Shown here piece after piece: positions 28,792 to 40,966 of a DNA stretch of 64,000 nucleotides. Source of the DNA: Perca fluviatilis (Eukaryota > Chordata > Actinopteri > Perciformes > Percidae); the NCBI RefSeq assembly GCF_010015445.1, contig NC_053129.1, forward strand, positions 19,287,249 through 19,351,248, written 5' to 3'. Under the pieces are notes generated by a model. That model was not told the origin of the DNA. It saw only the letters and a list, made by a program, of their open reading frames with translations, and made no database searches. The position numbers and the translations under genes were made by a program. The first letter of the stretch is position 1. Every line of letters starts with the position of its first letter.

Positions 28792-28913
28792 TTATTATAA
28801 AGAGGCACTTCCAAACGTATGTTTACAAAGTTACAAAAAGAGTAAAACCAGATTTAAAAAATGGTTTCAATAGCAAAAACTTAAAAAAAAACTTAAAAAA
28901 AAGAATATATATA

Positions 28914-29459
28914 AAGTATCTCACAAAAAGTGAGTACACCCCTCACATTTTAGTAAATATTTAATTTATATTTTATAATATTTAATTTAATATTTATCTA
29001 TTATATCTTTTAATGGGAAAACACTGAAGAAATTACACTTAGCTACAATGTAAAGTATTAAGTGTACAGCTTGTATAACAGTGTAAATGTGCAGTCCCCT
29101 CAAAATAACTCAGCACACAGCCATTAATGTCTAAACCGCTGGCAACAAAAGTGAGTACACCCCTATGTTAAATTCCCATAGAGGCAGGCAGATTTTTATT
29201 TTTAAAGGCAGTTATTTCATGGATCCAGGATACTATGCATCCTGACAAAGTTCCTTGAATTGGCATGGTTTTATTTCAGTTAGTCTAATAGCTGGTTTGA
29301 TTTGCATTGAGATGATTTTATGGAAAGTACCCCATGCCAATCTCTAATAGCCTACTTTACATTGTAGCAAAGTGTAATTTCTTCAGTGTTGTCCCATTAA
29401 AAGATATAATGAAATATGTATTAAAATGTGAGGGGTGTACTCACTTTTGTGATATACTG
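28914..29459. mobile_element. Tc1/mariner-type MITE with IR/DR ends
   Basis: It is flanked by TA dinucleotides (28912-28913 and 29460-29461). The left end, AAGTATCTCACAAAAAGTGA, and the right end, reading CAGTATATCACAAAAGTGAG on the opposite strand, are inverted. The word AGTGAGTACACCCCT occurs both in the outer left end (28929) and again inside (29150), the inverted-repeat/direct-repeat layout of fish Tc1-like transposons. No transposase frame remains in the 546 bp. Confidence 0.82.
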
Positions 29460-29700
29460 TATATATAAATTATATGTTTTATACACTAAATACAAAATAC
29501 ATTATCTGAGCAAATATTTGCCCAGACTTATAAACTTCTCTTTGGGACAAATACAAACAAATATTTGATGATGCATGCGCTCCCTGCAAATAATCTCACT
29601 CTGACTCCAGAGAGAGCCTGTTGAGCTGATGGCTCTTCACAGCGGTCTTTATGGAGCCTAAGGAGCTTCTTCACTCACAAATGTGTGTTTTTTGCCAATA

Positions 29701-29702
<2 letters not shown>

Positions 29703-29755
<53 letters not shown>

Positions 29756-29766
29756 ATATATATATA
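29703..29766. repeat. (TA)n microsatellite
   Basis: A TA run of about 50 bp with one TATC interruption and a further TA stretch. Confidence 0.95.
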
Positions 29767-29767
29767 C

Positions 29768-32700
29768 AGTATATGGCAAATATCAGTATTCAGTATCACA
29801 TTCAGTTTGCTATCAGGCTGGCAGATGAAGCGGGCAGCCCCAATTCCAATAGAGGCCTCAATCTTAATAGACCAGAATGTCATGCACCCAAAAGAAACAT
29901 TACATTTTCAGAAAGGGTTTAAATTTTTGTTTAGCTTTTCTCCAAGGAGAAAACTATGTTCCCTCTGTGCTTCAGTCCAAATCTTACAAATAAATAAAGG
30001 AATGATACATAAGTATAAGACTATCTAAGAGTTCCTTAAAAAAAAAGAAGAAGGATATTGCAGGGTCTGTCTCAACTATCTACTCTGACCAGTGACTGAG
30101 CTTTAGATCTAGGAGAAACAATGTGTTTTTTGTTTTCTATTGTTGGATTTTTGGAAATAGGAGACTGTGCTTCCTTTTATACCCGGTGTGCATCATGTTC
30201 TGCTTCAGTGACATTAAGGTGGGTTTGTTTCTCAGTAGGGTTTGTCCTTAATACATTTATAGTGAGCATCATCCTATAAAGCATGATTCAAATGTTTCTG
30301 ACAATTGGATCACTGGCAGCAGCAGCAAGCAAGCAAGATATTTGATGGTCACATATACTGGACATGGTTTTATTTTGCTTTCTAGGTTAGCTCATTATTA
30401 TATCCAAAAGGTATTGTGCTCTCTATTTGATTGCAATGTCAGTTTTTGCACATTGTGGGAAGTCTCTGATTTCGTGTTATTGATCTTTTTTTTTTTTTCT
30501 TCTTTTTTTTTTTTTTCTTAGTAATTTAATTGCACTTTGCAAACTTGATATTTGCAGTTACCTGGTTGTTTATAGTGTGTTTGCTGTTACAGTGCATTTC
30601 TACCATGTTTGTTTGTTTGCTGCACCAAAATTGCTCTTCGGGGACAATATTTATTGAATTTAATTTAATTGAATTATGGTGAAGAGCTGTTTAAATAAAC
30701 CTAACACGTAAGACCAAACCCCAAGCAATTTTTCAGGAAAAGGTTTTGAAAGCAGCAGGCTGTTACTATAGGTTACAATGCCAGACTGTTTCAATTAAGG
30801 AAACTATTTCTAAAAACCTGTAAATCAAAGAATGATAAAGAAGAAAAAGCTCTAAAACCATATGGGACCATAATTAAAAAGTAAAATGCCATCTTGGCAC
30901 AGTTCCTATTACTGACAGATACAACAGATACAGCTCATGAAATTTACTTCATAAATTCAAGTTAGACATGGAACATTGTGTGATAACATTCTGTTCTGGA
31001 AGGATTGAGGGAGTTTGTTGTTTAGTTTGGAGGTCCAAAGGAACAGGGAGTTACTGCATGTCCTTCAGCATTTATTCACATTTGCAACCAATAGCTATAT
31101 TTTCTCTTCTTTTGGCCTTTTAGTTTAGTTTTGGTCAGATGTAGGTCCCAGGGCGATTCCAGGATTTTTAAAGTGGGATGGCACAGGGGGGGGACCAATA
31201 ACCAGTCAGATTATATCAGAATACAGCATAGAAAATCTTCTTAGAAATATAGGACATATTGGATTGAATAGAACAACACAATGTAATTCTGCTAAGTAAA
31301 ACATAAAGTTCATTATTAATTTCACTTTTTTTCATTTTAAACAAATTGTATATCGGAATACAATACACATTTTCTTATAGGGTCAGTCTGCCACCTTTCC
31401 TGTGCTGGTTCCATGGTATAAGAATTTTGGATAGTCATCATGGAAATATTCATTGGTCATGTGACAAGGGCTGGGGAAAGTTCAGACATGATTTGTGATT
31501 AATGGTTAGTTGCACCATTAATTCACTTGACTCAACTTAAATCCCCCGTGCTGCTCTCTGCTTGATGCATCAATGCACCTATAAATGGGCCACACGTGCC
31601 ACTAATTTCTGTGTGTTACTTGTGTGATTTCGCGCCTCCTCTCACACATTAGTAGTTTAAGTGTTTTGTTTTAATGGAAATCTAAAGACGCAGCTTTTAA
31701 TGACATATTGTTGGAGACCAAAGATATACATCTTTATCCATGCTTCTCATGCTCATTATCGGATGAATAATCTGGGGATTTTTTACAAATTCATTTGAAA
31801 CTCTTCTGAGACCTCCAGGGACCCCAAAAGCTCCCAGGTTCAATGTGTGTCGATTGTTCAACATATTTCGATTAATTGCATATTTGTTTGGAATATGCAC
31901 AATACCCATGATAAGATGTGCCTTCCATTATTACTTTATCTAATATTGGTACTTTCACCCTATGTCAACAACTAGTTTTTAAACTATAGGGACCCAACAA
32001 ACAAGTTTATTTGGGTTTTGGTTTGGGACATTGGGAGATACTCGTGTCTTTAATTAATATAGATGGTATTGCTATTAGGCTAGTTTGTCTTCGACTTTGT
32101 GCTGCACTTGCGGACTTTGCAGTTATTCAGACGTAAAGCCCATTCTGATCTGTTGGACATTGTGGTGTTTCTCTAGGATCAGTTACTCACAGCTTGCTAT
32201 CACTGCCAATGCTCATTTTGTTTGTTGTCTATGTGGTGAAGCGAGCTGTTAGCTGACATCATTTGGCATGTAACACTTAACTAATATCTTAGGTATATTG
32301 ACCCTGTACTTGAAATCATATAGCACTGTTGGAGGGTCAGGCTGATTAGCAGCATAAACCATACTCCATGTAGGATTTTGATATATATCTTTGATTACAT
32401 TTTTTTTCAAGTGAATGCATTACGGTTCCATAGCTACATCTACAACTCAGTTTTACCTGTAAAGTGTTTGCTTGGCGTGTGTGATGAAGCAGCGTCCATG
32501 AGTTTGCAGAGAGGCATCCTCATGTCCGGCTTAAAGCCAGAGCAGCTATTTTCTAAAGCTCATGTTTTGGGATTTGGCAGTGTGAGTAAAGTCCATCCTG
32601 GGACTTAAAAACTTGTAGGCGTTTTGTTAAGCTTTGCTGATAAAGTATAAGCCAGCTTGTCTTCAGGTACCCTAAAATATATGAAGAGGCATAATCTGTC

Positions 32701-34560
32701 TAAGTGCTAAAGCCATGGCCACATTAAATGGATACTTTTGAAACCACACATCTCTCTCTTTGTTTCATTCTTTCATCCACATAAGCCAGAGTTTCCGCCT
32801 ACAAAAACTCACCTTTTCTAAAATGCTCTTCCAAGGTGATAACTTTAGAAAACACTGCCTCACACTAAAGAGTGGTTGGAGAAAATGAAGATTTGTTCAG
32901 ACTTTTTCAGTATGTAAACATCTCACCCTCTCACTTCCTTTCCCTTGAATAGCTTCTTTGAACCTCAACTTCTTTTTCCTCCTACAACGTAAGGGAGGAA
33001 TCAAGGCAACACGCACTTGCCTAAAGAGACATTCCTCCTCACTCCAGCAATATTTTGAAGTGACATCAGGCTCTCATGACGCACAGTTGCATAACCTGAC
33101 ACACACAGCATGTGATGGATTGCTCTGGATAATGAGAAAAGCTATAATACTTCATATGAAATCTGTAATTGGTTACAATTGTAAAAGGTTACACATACAG
33201 TAAGTCATTTTCATCTTAGGTGGCCTATTACTAGACGAATAGCCTAAATAGTCAATGTATATCTTACTTTGCAGCTTTATGGGGGAAATTATTGGACTCT
33301 TCCTTTCTCTATAACTGAGCTGAGTGCATTTAGAAAGAAACAGAGGACTTGGTATTTTATATGAGTCATCAATAACGTAAATAAACACCAAATAACTCCA
33401 AAATGGGAAAAAAAATTCATCATCTAACAGGATTTTTCAAATGCATTCATATCAGGGAAGATATGGCTGTTATTTATTTATCTATTTTTTGTTCTGTTAT
33501 CATATATTGCTTACAGCCATGTCATGTCAGCCACAGTGACCACATGCAGCCTTCAGAGGTGCTGCAATAGGGTTCAAGAGGTTCAGAGCGTTGCCAACAC
33601 TGCATACATTAGACATTTTCTAACATGTTGAAGCCCTTTGTGTGTTTATTTTGTTTGCTTGTTGTTTGGGGGGGGGTTCTTTTTACATTTTCAGTCCTTG
33701 GTAATTCTTAGGAAGTCCCACAGCTTCTCTGACGAAGTTGTGAATTACCCATTAGTGGTGTTCGAGCTGTATATTTGGACTCTTATTGTGAGCACAGTCA
33801 ACACAATTAAAGGAACCAAAGACTAGGCTATTCTGGAGTCCAGTGTCCACCACCTCAAACCCTAAACATCATAATATTTAAAGAATATTATTTAAAGTGT
33901 CATCAACAAATCCCATGAAAGACCAAAACCTGTGCAGCCAAAGTCTGATATATTCCTCCGTGCCATAGACCTCACAAATACATGAAATTACTGTTAGTCA
34001 TTAGGTTGTGCAATGAGCTATATTGAAACACAAGTAAACAGTGGACAAAATCACCTCAACTCAAGGTTGACATACTCACTTGTTCTGGGGCTTTCAGCCG
34101 GTCTTCTTCAGCCAATGTTTGCTCAATGGTTTGCTCATGGAACTGTTTCCGTAATTATGAGCTCCTCCAGGACCTCTCATCCAAGTTAACTTAAAAGTTG
34201 ACAATTCATTAAGTGTGTGATACGGTCAAAAGCTCCAGTAATGAGTAAGGGGGATGTTGAGTTTTAATCATTTCATCAAATGTTGTTCCCAGGGTCAATA
34301 ATGATCTGTTAACCAAAATAAGCCGTGCTAAAGTTGAGGGAAGTGTTCAGTTCCACACAGTTTTCCCTTGTCTTATCTTCATTACCATTTATTGATGAAA
34401 TTTGCTGTCACCTTTTGTAAGTTAATAGCAAAAAAAAGTATCTGTATGTAGTCAGGGTTCTTTGCATTGGCGCACGTATGAATGTCACTAGTCCAAAAAA
34501 TTGGTTTTGTTTGGTTCTTGCCATGTGATGCAAAAGACCACTTTCAGAAAAAGGTAACAT
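29768..34560. other. No gene recognised (4.8 kb)
   Basis: A long A+T-rich stretch without recognisable exons. There are T-runs near 30487-30520. A short segment near 31148-31195 (GGGCGATTCCAGGATTTTTA) may be a fragment of a hAT repeat. The open frame at 32378-32608 has no domain or splice support. Confidence 0.35.
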
Positions 34561-34940
34561 TAAAGACCAGTGTGTAGGATTTAGGGGGATCCATTGGCAG
34601 AAATTGAATATAACATTCATAATTATGTTAATATTGTGTTTTATGGGCACCTGGCTAGCTCACCTGGTAGAGCAGGTGCCCATATGTAGAAGTTTACTCC
34701 TCGACGCAGTGGCCATGGGTTTGACTCTGCTCTGCGGCCCATTGCTGCATGTCATTCTCACTCCCCCCTTTCATGTCTTCCTGTATAAATAAAGGCCTAA
34801 AATGGCCAAAATTTTTATTTGTTACCTCTATATCTACATAGGAAGCGGGTCCTCTTCCACTGAGCCCACCAGGTTGCATCGCCATGTTTCTACAGTAGCC
34901 CAGAACGGACAAACATAACATCAGCTCTAGAGAGGGCCTT
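34561..34940. mobile_element. Common fish MITE interrupted by a SINE
   Basis: The left part (34561-34641) carries AAAGACCAGTGTGTAGGATT and CATTGGCAGAAATTGAATAT. The right part (34829-34940) carries ATATCTACATAGGAAGCGGG, GCATCGCCATGTTTCTACAG and TAGCCCAGAACGGACAAAC. These halves belong together in a dispersed element I recognise from other fish. The SINE sits between them. Confidence 0.6.
34643..34812 (+). repeat. tRNA-derived SINE, nested
   Basis: The A-box-like TGGCTAGCTCACCTGGTAGA (34652-34671) and the B-box-like GGGTTTGACTC (34717-34727) define a tRNA-related head. The body has CATTGCTGCATGTCATTCTC and the tail is AAATAAAGGCCTAAAATGGC, an arrangement common in fish SINEs. The mutated boxes and missing tRNA fold exclude a functional tRNA. 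Confidence 0.75.
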
Positions 34941-34943
34941 TTG

Positions 34944-35015
34944 CTGCTGCCCCCACCAAGGATAAGGGCAGACTACAGAGTATCATTCGCAGCTGGCCTC
35001 ATCAACAAGGCCCGG
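34944..35015 (+). mobile_element. LINE reverse-transcriptase tail fragment (CR1/L2-like)
   Basis: GGATAAGGGCAGACTACAGA and following bases translate as TKDKGRLQSIIRSW, resembling the segment after the reverse transcriptase domain in the same LINE family as the minus-strand remnant at 38634-40350. It is a short 5'-truncated or decayed piece. Confidence 0.45.
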
Positions 35016-37610
35016 GACCCCCACTGACATGGCTTATTTGGTTATAGTGTTTGTTTTAGTATTTATTCAGATTTTATGGTATTTTTTATTCTATGTTTAT
35101 GTTCTTGACTGTTTCAGTACTTTGCTTTATTTTTTACTTCCTCTTAATATGTTGATTGTATGCAGCAAACACCAAGGCAAATTCCTTCTTTCAGGAGTGA
35201 TGAAGAGGCGGAGTGAGGTGTTAAAATCAATTTGATTGACTGGATCGTTTTTAGCTGTTCTTGTTTACAAGGTGTGCATGTGACCTTGTGTGGAAACGAC
35301 ATTAGGATGACCTGACTCACTTGTTTAGACGCCACGACTACACCTTAAATGGAAAAGATATACGCACATGCACACATGCACACGCACGCACGCACGCACA
35401 CACACAAACACACACACAAACAGTGTTTTTTAAAGGAAAGGCTGTGCTGTTGAAAAGAAAATCACTTTCTTTTCATGTGTGGATTGCCAGTAACATACAC
35501 ATTCAGCGTTCTCTTAGCTACAGGCATATAGGTTTCTTTTCAAGGAAACATACACAAGGACAAACCACACAAAATAACTGAAGGTTGACTGGAGGTGTAA
35601 GAGAAGACAACCTGCCAACCATTAATCAATTTCCTTTCAAAATACAAAATCTATTAACATTAGTGCCTTTCATTTTACAGTGTCCTCAAAATATGTTCAT
35701 TCATCCTTCCTTCACTGTGTCTTTTAAAGGCCAATGTCCCCCTAAGGCCTGAACTCGTGAACCCTCACAGATTTAACTGACGTCACCTGGTAAGTGCATG
35801 TGAGAGGCTGCAAGGGCTCGAAATGGTATAAATACAAATGGGACAGCACTTTGCAGCAACATATTATGTTACCTTGACGATTCCAAAACATGTTATGTAC
35901 AATTGTGGGTTTGGGACTTTTTAATTTCAAATCAGGCCTGATTTGAACGTCTTCCAGGCTCTTGCCTTACAGAGTGAAAACAATATACATTTTCAAATAT
36001 CAATTTACTTGTTGTTTTTTTGTAAAATCAGCATAATTAAGCAACATTAAAAGAAATAGTTGATAAATAAACTAGGTGTGTACTATAGCCTATGCTTGCA
36101 ATCCTCTGATTTGATGTTTTTTATGTATCGCCATGTCTCTGGGTAAATTTTGCCATCATTTTTAATCTTTTTCATTTTTATTGATTCTGGGCTCCGCCTG
36201 GTAACTGTCACAACGCTATGAATTGTGGGCAATTCCCTTACGCAAAGTCTGCAGAGTTGCGGACATAAGGAAAGTGTGCATAAAGGGCTCAACATTTTTA
36301 CAAGAGTCCTCAAGCACTTGACGATTTGACAGTGGGGACAGTTTACTGGGAACGCACTTCAAAGTCGGTGAGTGTGGACATGATTGAGCCTGAGACTTGA
36401 ATAAAATTGACAGAAAGTTTGTCTGGTATGGTATCCCTGTCAATCAAATGTTGATATGGCAACAGGTACCTGTTTACTTGCTGCAAACTTGTAAACTACT
36501 GCAGAGTAATCAAGCTAGTGTCTGCATATGATTAGAATGTTTGAATAGATATTGAAAACATAAATCATGAGTCAAGTTGAGGTTATTTTACATTATCTAC
36601 CTCTGTTCTATGAATGCTGTTAAATTTCCACTGGAATGTTAACTATGTTAAGATATATATAGGTGTATGTAGGCCTGTGGGGCAGGGGGGGTGGAATGCT
36701 AAAACAAAAAGAGCATGCACGCTAAGCCACCTCTTTGATGGATAAGTAAAGGCTAAAACAAATGGAGATTATGCATTCCAACAGCACTTAGGAGTGTAAT
36801 TCATCTCCCTGTTGATGGTGCTTACTTCCAGCGCTTAATAATAATGCAAGCCCCAGCTGCACAGGGTGTGAATCACTGCCTAATAAAGACTGCCGTGTAC
36901 GCAAGTATTATCTCATCAATCTGTAGAGGTTTTAGACACTACGCATCCCCATTAGATGATGCCATGGCAGTCAGCTAATCTACTACATAAAAAGTATGTT
37001 GATGTATTTCACACCTGTAAACATCCTACTGCCCCTCGGACATCACATAATATTCCTCCTTGACATTGGTGTAAGAGTAACCCCTTACCCCACAAGCATG
37101 TTCAGAGGAGCATTTCACCAGTGCTCAGTACAAAGACCCCTCACAGCAGCGGCAGCCACAAACAAATGGCAATAGCACTTGTTACTTGAAGGAATGACGT
37201 CTACTGAAGCCTACCGTTCGGCTCATTTTTCTGTAAATCGATTAATCGAAATAGTCTGTCATTTTGCTTCTCACACTCTTAACTTTCTAATCTGTCATCG
37301 GGAATATACATTTAAAAACTACGCCTGTGTAATAGTGATATACAAATAACACATTTGTAATTAATTATTAGTTCCACCCAGACTTAACCGCAGTATTGTT
37401 TAGTTCACTAAGGCCATGTCCACCCAAATGTGGATTTATCGCTAGTGAGGGAATTAATGAAAATATTTAAGATATTTTGTTTATGTTTTAACTAACCCTG
37501 TAGCTCACACGAGTATCTCCACATTGTTTCTGAACAGCTAACAAAAAACAGGATAGCTGGTTTTCTCCTTTTAATTAGGTTTTATTACATATAATTAGAT
37601 GAGATTGATC
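35016..37610. other. No gene recognised
   Basis: A+T-rich noncoding sequence with a CACG/CA-rich patch at 35366-35422. No exon, RNA gene or transposon end was recognised. Confidence 0.35.
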
Positions 37611-37614
37611 TTAA

Positions 37615-38409
37615 AGGGGACTGTTAATGAAAAACTCACTTTTTTCAGTGCTTTTACACATACAGTTGGGTATCTGGAGTGCTTACCAACCCACAAACCG
37701 ATAAATAAAACAAACCAGTCAGTCTTTTGTGGTCTGCGATCAGAAAACAGCAGTTGCAACGAACCATCCAGATTTGACTCCCCTTCCTATATCACATGTA
37801 GGCTCATTAGAATATACCGACCCCCATTTCAGTTTTTCCACCAGGAAAAAACAGCGCTCAGCCTTTCTGGTGATTTAGTTTTGCAAAGAAAAATCCTTCT
37901 GCAACCCAGAAAGTATTTTCCCTGTAGGCCACCATTGTAAAAGAGATGTCAGTTGCCAGGACACCTCGAACTGCAAACAAGTTGGTTTTGACTCTTTCTA
38001 TTCAGAATTTTTAATCCATGGACTTTTTATATTTGAAAAACTCCCTTCGAGCCGAGAAATGCGTTTCGAAAACCTGTAACGTCACCACAGTGTAAGGTCT
38101 ATGGGCCGGGTGGGAACTCGCGGGCGGGGCCAGCGGGACAAACACTACTGCGCATATTCAGCGGTCACATATCAAGGAAGGAAACCCGTAAGCATAGAAA
38201 CTTTTTTGGCAAATGCGCCACTGAGCAACTATCATAGGAAAGAACGGGGCTCCGCCATTAACGTTGCATCCAGGTCTAATAATACATCCATGATCTCCGC
38301 CTACAGCTTAAGATCAACCTTTGCAAAGGTGCGCCATATTTTTCTCGCAAGCCAATCAGGGCAGACTGCGCTTTTCAGGAAAGGGGCTTAAAGAGACAGG
38401 CGCTAAAAC

Positions 38410-38454
<45 letters not shown>

Positions 38455-38541
38455 GTGTTTTCGAACATTAAAGCATGTAAAGATGTTCTAGCAGAAACCC
38501 AAAATTCAAGTATGAACCTGAGAATACATCATATGTCTCCT
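37615..38541. mobile_element. TTAA-flanked MITE (piggyBac-like)
   Basis: TTAA occurs directly at both borders (37611-37614 and 38542-38545), and the short terminal inverted repeats are AGGGGAC at left and GTCTCCT at right (AGGAGAC on the other strand). TTAA target use is diagnostic of piggyBac-type transposition. The 927-bp interior is noncoding, has a G+C-rich middle and contains a (TA)n run at 38411-38452. Confidence 0.7.
38411..38452. repeat. (TA)n microsatellite
   Basis: A perfect TA run of about 42 bp inside the TTAA-flanked MITE. Confidence 0.95.
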
Positions 38542-38633
38542 TTAAAGGATTTTGTCTCATCCAGCGGCGAGGATGCTACCAACTAAATATCCCTTGTCAC
38601 CCCTCCTTTTCCAAGCGTGTACAGTAGTAGAAC

Positions 38634-40350
38634 CTATAGTGGCTTCAGGTAACATAAAAATGTGTACCAGATGGTTATGGAGGAGTTGAGGATGGACTCA
38701 ATGATGGCCATCATCGAATTTGGCAGGGTGAACTTCTTCAGCTGCTGCAGGAAGTACATCCTCTGCTGTGCTTTTTTGATGAGTAAGCTGATATTCAGCT
38801 CCCACTTCAGGTCCTGAGAGATGATGGAGCCCAGGAAGTGAAAGGATCCCACAGTGTTGACTGTGGAGTCACCCAGGTTGTTGAGGTGGGTGGTGCTATA
38901 TTCTTCCTAAAGTCCACCTCCACTGTCTTCAGAGCATTTAACTATAAGTTGTTTTGTTCGTACCAGGTCACCAGATGGTTAATCTCCCGCCTGTAGGCGG
39001 ACTCATCCCCACCAGAGGAGAGTCCAATGAGAGTGGTGTCGTCCACAAACCTCAGGAGCTTGACATGGCATGTCTCCAGTGAGATGTTAAAGATCAGCTG
39101 ATCAGCACAGTGCTTCAGGGTGAAGGGAGAGACAGTCCGGTCCGGCTGCCTTGCAGGGGTTCTGTCTATTGAACAGCCTGTTGATGTCTCTTTCAAGGGT
39201 GTGGAGAGTCGTCGTTGTGGTCTGAGGTGGGAAAGCCCAGGACCCTGTTGAGGTGGAACTGGAGGGCTTGAGCTCGCGGATGAGTCACGGTGTATGGTAT
39301 CAGGACTGTCCCATTGTCTTTCAAATCAACAGTAGCCTAAAACTCATTCAGGGCCCTATCTTGTACCCGGTGCAGCGCAGCACAAAACCCAACGCAAGAG
39401 TCTTTGCTAGTTTAAGACCAGCGTATTGCTATCTTGAGGCAGCGGGAAGTGATCGCGCCATTGACCAACAAAAACCTGGTCTAAAGTCAATAGCGTAGCA
39501 TTTCATTGTTATTTTAACAGCACATTAGTAAAATGCGCCTAGGTTTATGCACAGCGCGCGCACTCTATGCTTGTTACACACACACAGGGAAGCGCAGCAG
39601 CACACAAACATGCAAAAGATCGCAAATAAAAATATTACAGTGCAAATCCGCCATCATAATAGCAATGCGTCAAAGGACAAACGTGCCTGGCTTTTAAAGG
39701 GAATGGGAGATGACACTAATTGGTTTATTGCATGTTACGCCCAAAACACACCTATGAATTAATGAAGACACTAAGTACAACCCTTTTGAACCATGTGCCC
39801 GGCGCACATACCCTTTTTCTGCCGTCAAACTAGCAAAAGTGGATTTGGACACGCCCTAAACGCACCTGCACCATGCGCTTCACGCCGTGCACTTATATCG
39901 TTAAAATAGGGCCCTCAGTCTGTTTTGCTAGGCGCAGGTCATTGATGAGGCTTAAGGTTTGTAGTTGGTGATCAGTTTGAGGCCCCTCCAGACAGAAGCA
40001 GAGTCATTAGCTAAAAAACTTCTGTTGAAGTTTCTCATAGTAAAGATGTTTAGCAACTCTCGTCACCTTGCTCAGGCCGTACTTGGCCTCTTTAAACCTG
40101 CCCCTGTCCCCTGTCCCCACTCCTAAACGCCTCTTACTTCAGCAACCTGAGCTGTCTGAGTTTAGCTGTGAACCAGGGTTCAGCTATCCTGAAAAACATC
40201 CCAGTCTCTACAGTCCAAGCAAGCCCGATCCTCCATAGCTTAATTGGTTGACTTCTTGGATGTCCTCACAACAGGTTTAAAAAGTTTTAATTTCTGCCTG
40301 TATGAGGGAATCAGGTGGACCATGACATGGTCAAAGTGTCCCAGTGCAGC
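38634..40350 (-). pseudogene. CR1/L2-group LINE remnant (reverse transcriptase and endonuclease pieces)
   Basis: Read on the minus strand, the reverse transcriptase core is visible at 39196-38942 with LLRFVDDTTLIGLSSGGDES; the FVDD box is the catalytic [FY]xDD motif. It continues at 38852-38640 with FLGSIISQDLKWELNISLL and KKAQQRMYFLQQLKKFTLP, typical of the palm-to-thumb region. The upstream part near 40350-40290 gives [20 protein letters not shown], resembling the end of an APE-type endonuclease domain. Stops, frame changes and an inserted MITE (39351-39914) show it is dead. The exact clade (L2, Rex1 or relative) is not settled. Confidence 0.75.
39351..39914. mobile_element. GGGCCCTAT-type MITE, copy 1, nested in LINE
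   Basis: It is flanked by a 3-bp duplication TCA (39348-39350 and 39915-39917) with ends GGGCCCTAT and ATAGGGCCC. Subterminal words such as GCACCTGCACCATGCGCTTC are G+C-rich. It is 564 bp and noncoding. A longer copy of the same family lies at 56709-57559; shared tracts include GACCAACAAAAACCTGGTCT and GCATTTCATTGTTATTTTAA. It has a short CACACACACA seed at 39577. Confidence 0.75.
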
Positions 40351-40791
40351 ACGGGGATGGGTGTAATAGGTACTGCTGCTGATATCAGCAATTTAGAATG
40401 ATTTTTGAGTCAATTCGACCCGGGATTGGCAGGAATCCACTAATGACCTGCAGTTGCTTTTATTAGTGTATGACAATGTAAACATGCACTCAAGAAATGT
40501 ACCTTAGAGCGCTGAAACATCCTAATAATCCCCCATTAAGGTTACTTGCAACCCAAACAGAGGAAGAAGCAGGAGGAGGGAGAGGGGGGCAGCAAGTTAA
40601 CTAGATCACTAATGTATCACCTGTTGTTGTGGGGACGTGAGCTGCACCATTGATTAAAAAGTGTGTGGGTGGCCTTCAAATCTACCACACACACCAATAC
40701 ACACTCCTCCCCATCCAGAAAGGGGCAGGAGGACCCTTACCTCAATCACACCCTGAGGCCTTGAGAGTCCGAGCTCCACACTTCATGAGTC

Positions 40792-40799
40792 TATAAAAA
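40792..40799 (+). promoter_or_regulatory. pomcb: Probable TATA box of pomcb
   Basis: TATAAAAA lies about 30 bp upstream of a plausible transcription start near 40822. It sits at the start of a leader that ends in a good splice donor (40966|GTAAAA) upstream of the POMC coding exons. Vertebrate POMC promoters are TATA-driven. No other convincing TATA/leader pair was noticed between here and the coding exons. Confidence 0.5.
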
Positions 40800-40821
40800 G
40801 AGCTTTCCTCTTCTGAGGAAG

Positions 40822-40966
40822 CAACAGCAGACCCTCTCCTACTGAGCATTTCATTGCAGAGCAGAGAGAAAGCAGAAGAGGAGGAGAGGGATCGCCACTC
40901 TGGAAGATCTGTGGCCAAACGGAGGGAGAAAAACAAGAAGAGAGGAAAAGAACGCTTTTGGAAAAG
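40822..40966 (+). other. pomcb: Probable noncoding exon 1 of pomcb
   Basis: POMC genes have a noncoding first exon. This purine-rich stretch after the TATA box has no ATG and ends at GGAAAAG|GTAAAA. Intron 1 would then run about 3.1 kb to the acceptor TTTTTAAAG at 44090. The transcription start is an estimate. Confidence 0.45.

Noticed and set aside
38101..38391. 96-codon G+C-rich open frame
   Set aside because: It lies entirely inside the TTAA-flanked MITE and matches no protein family known to me.
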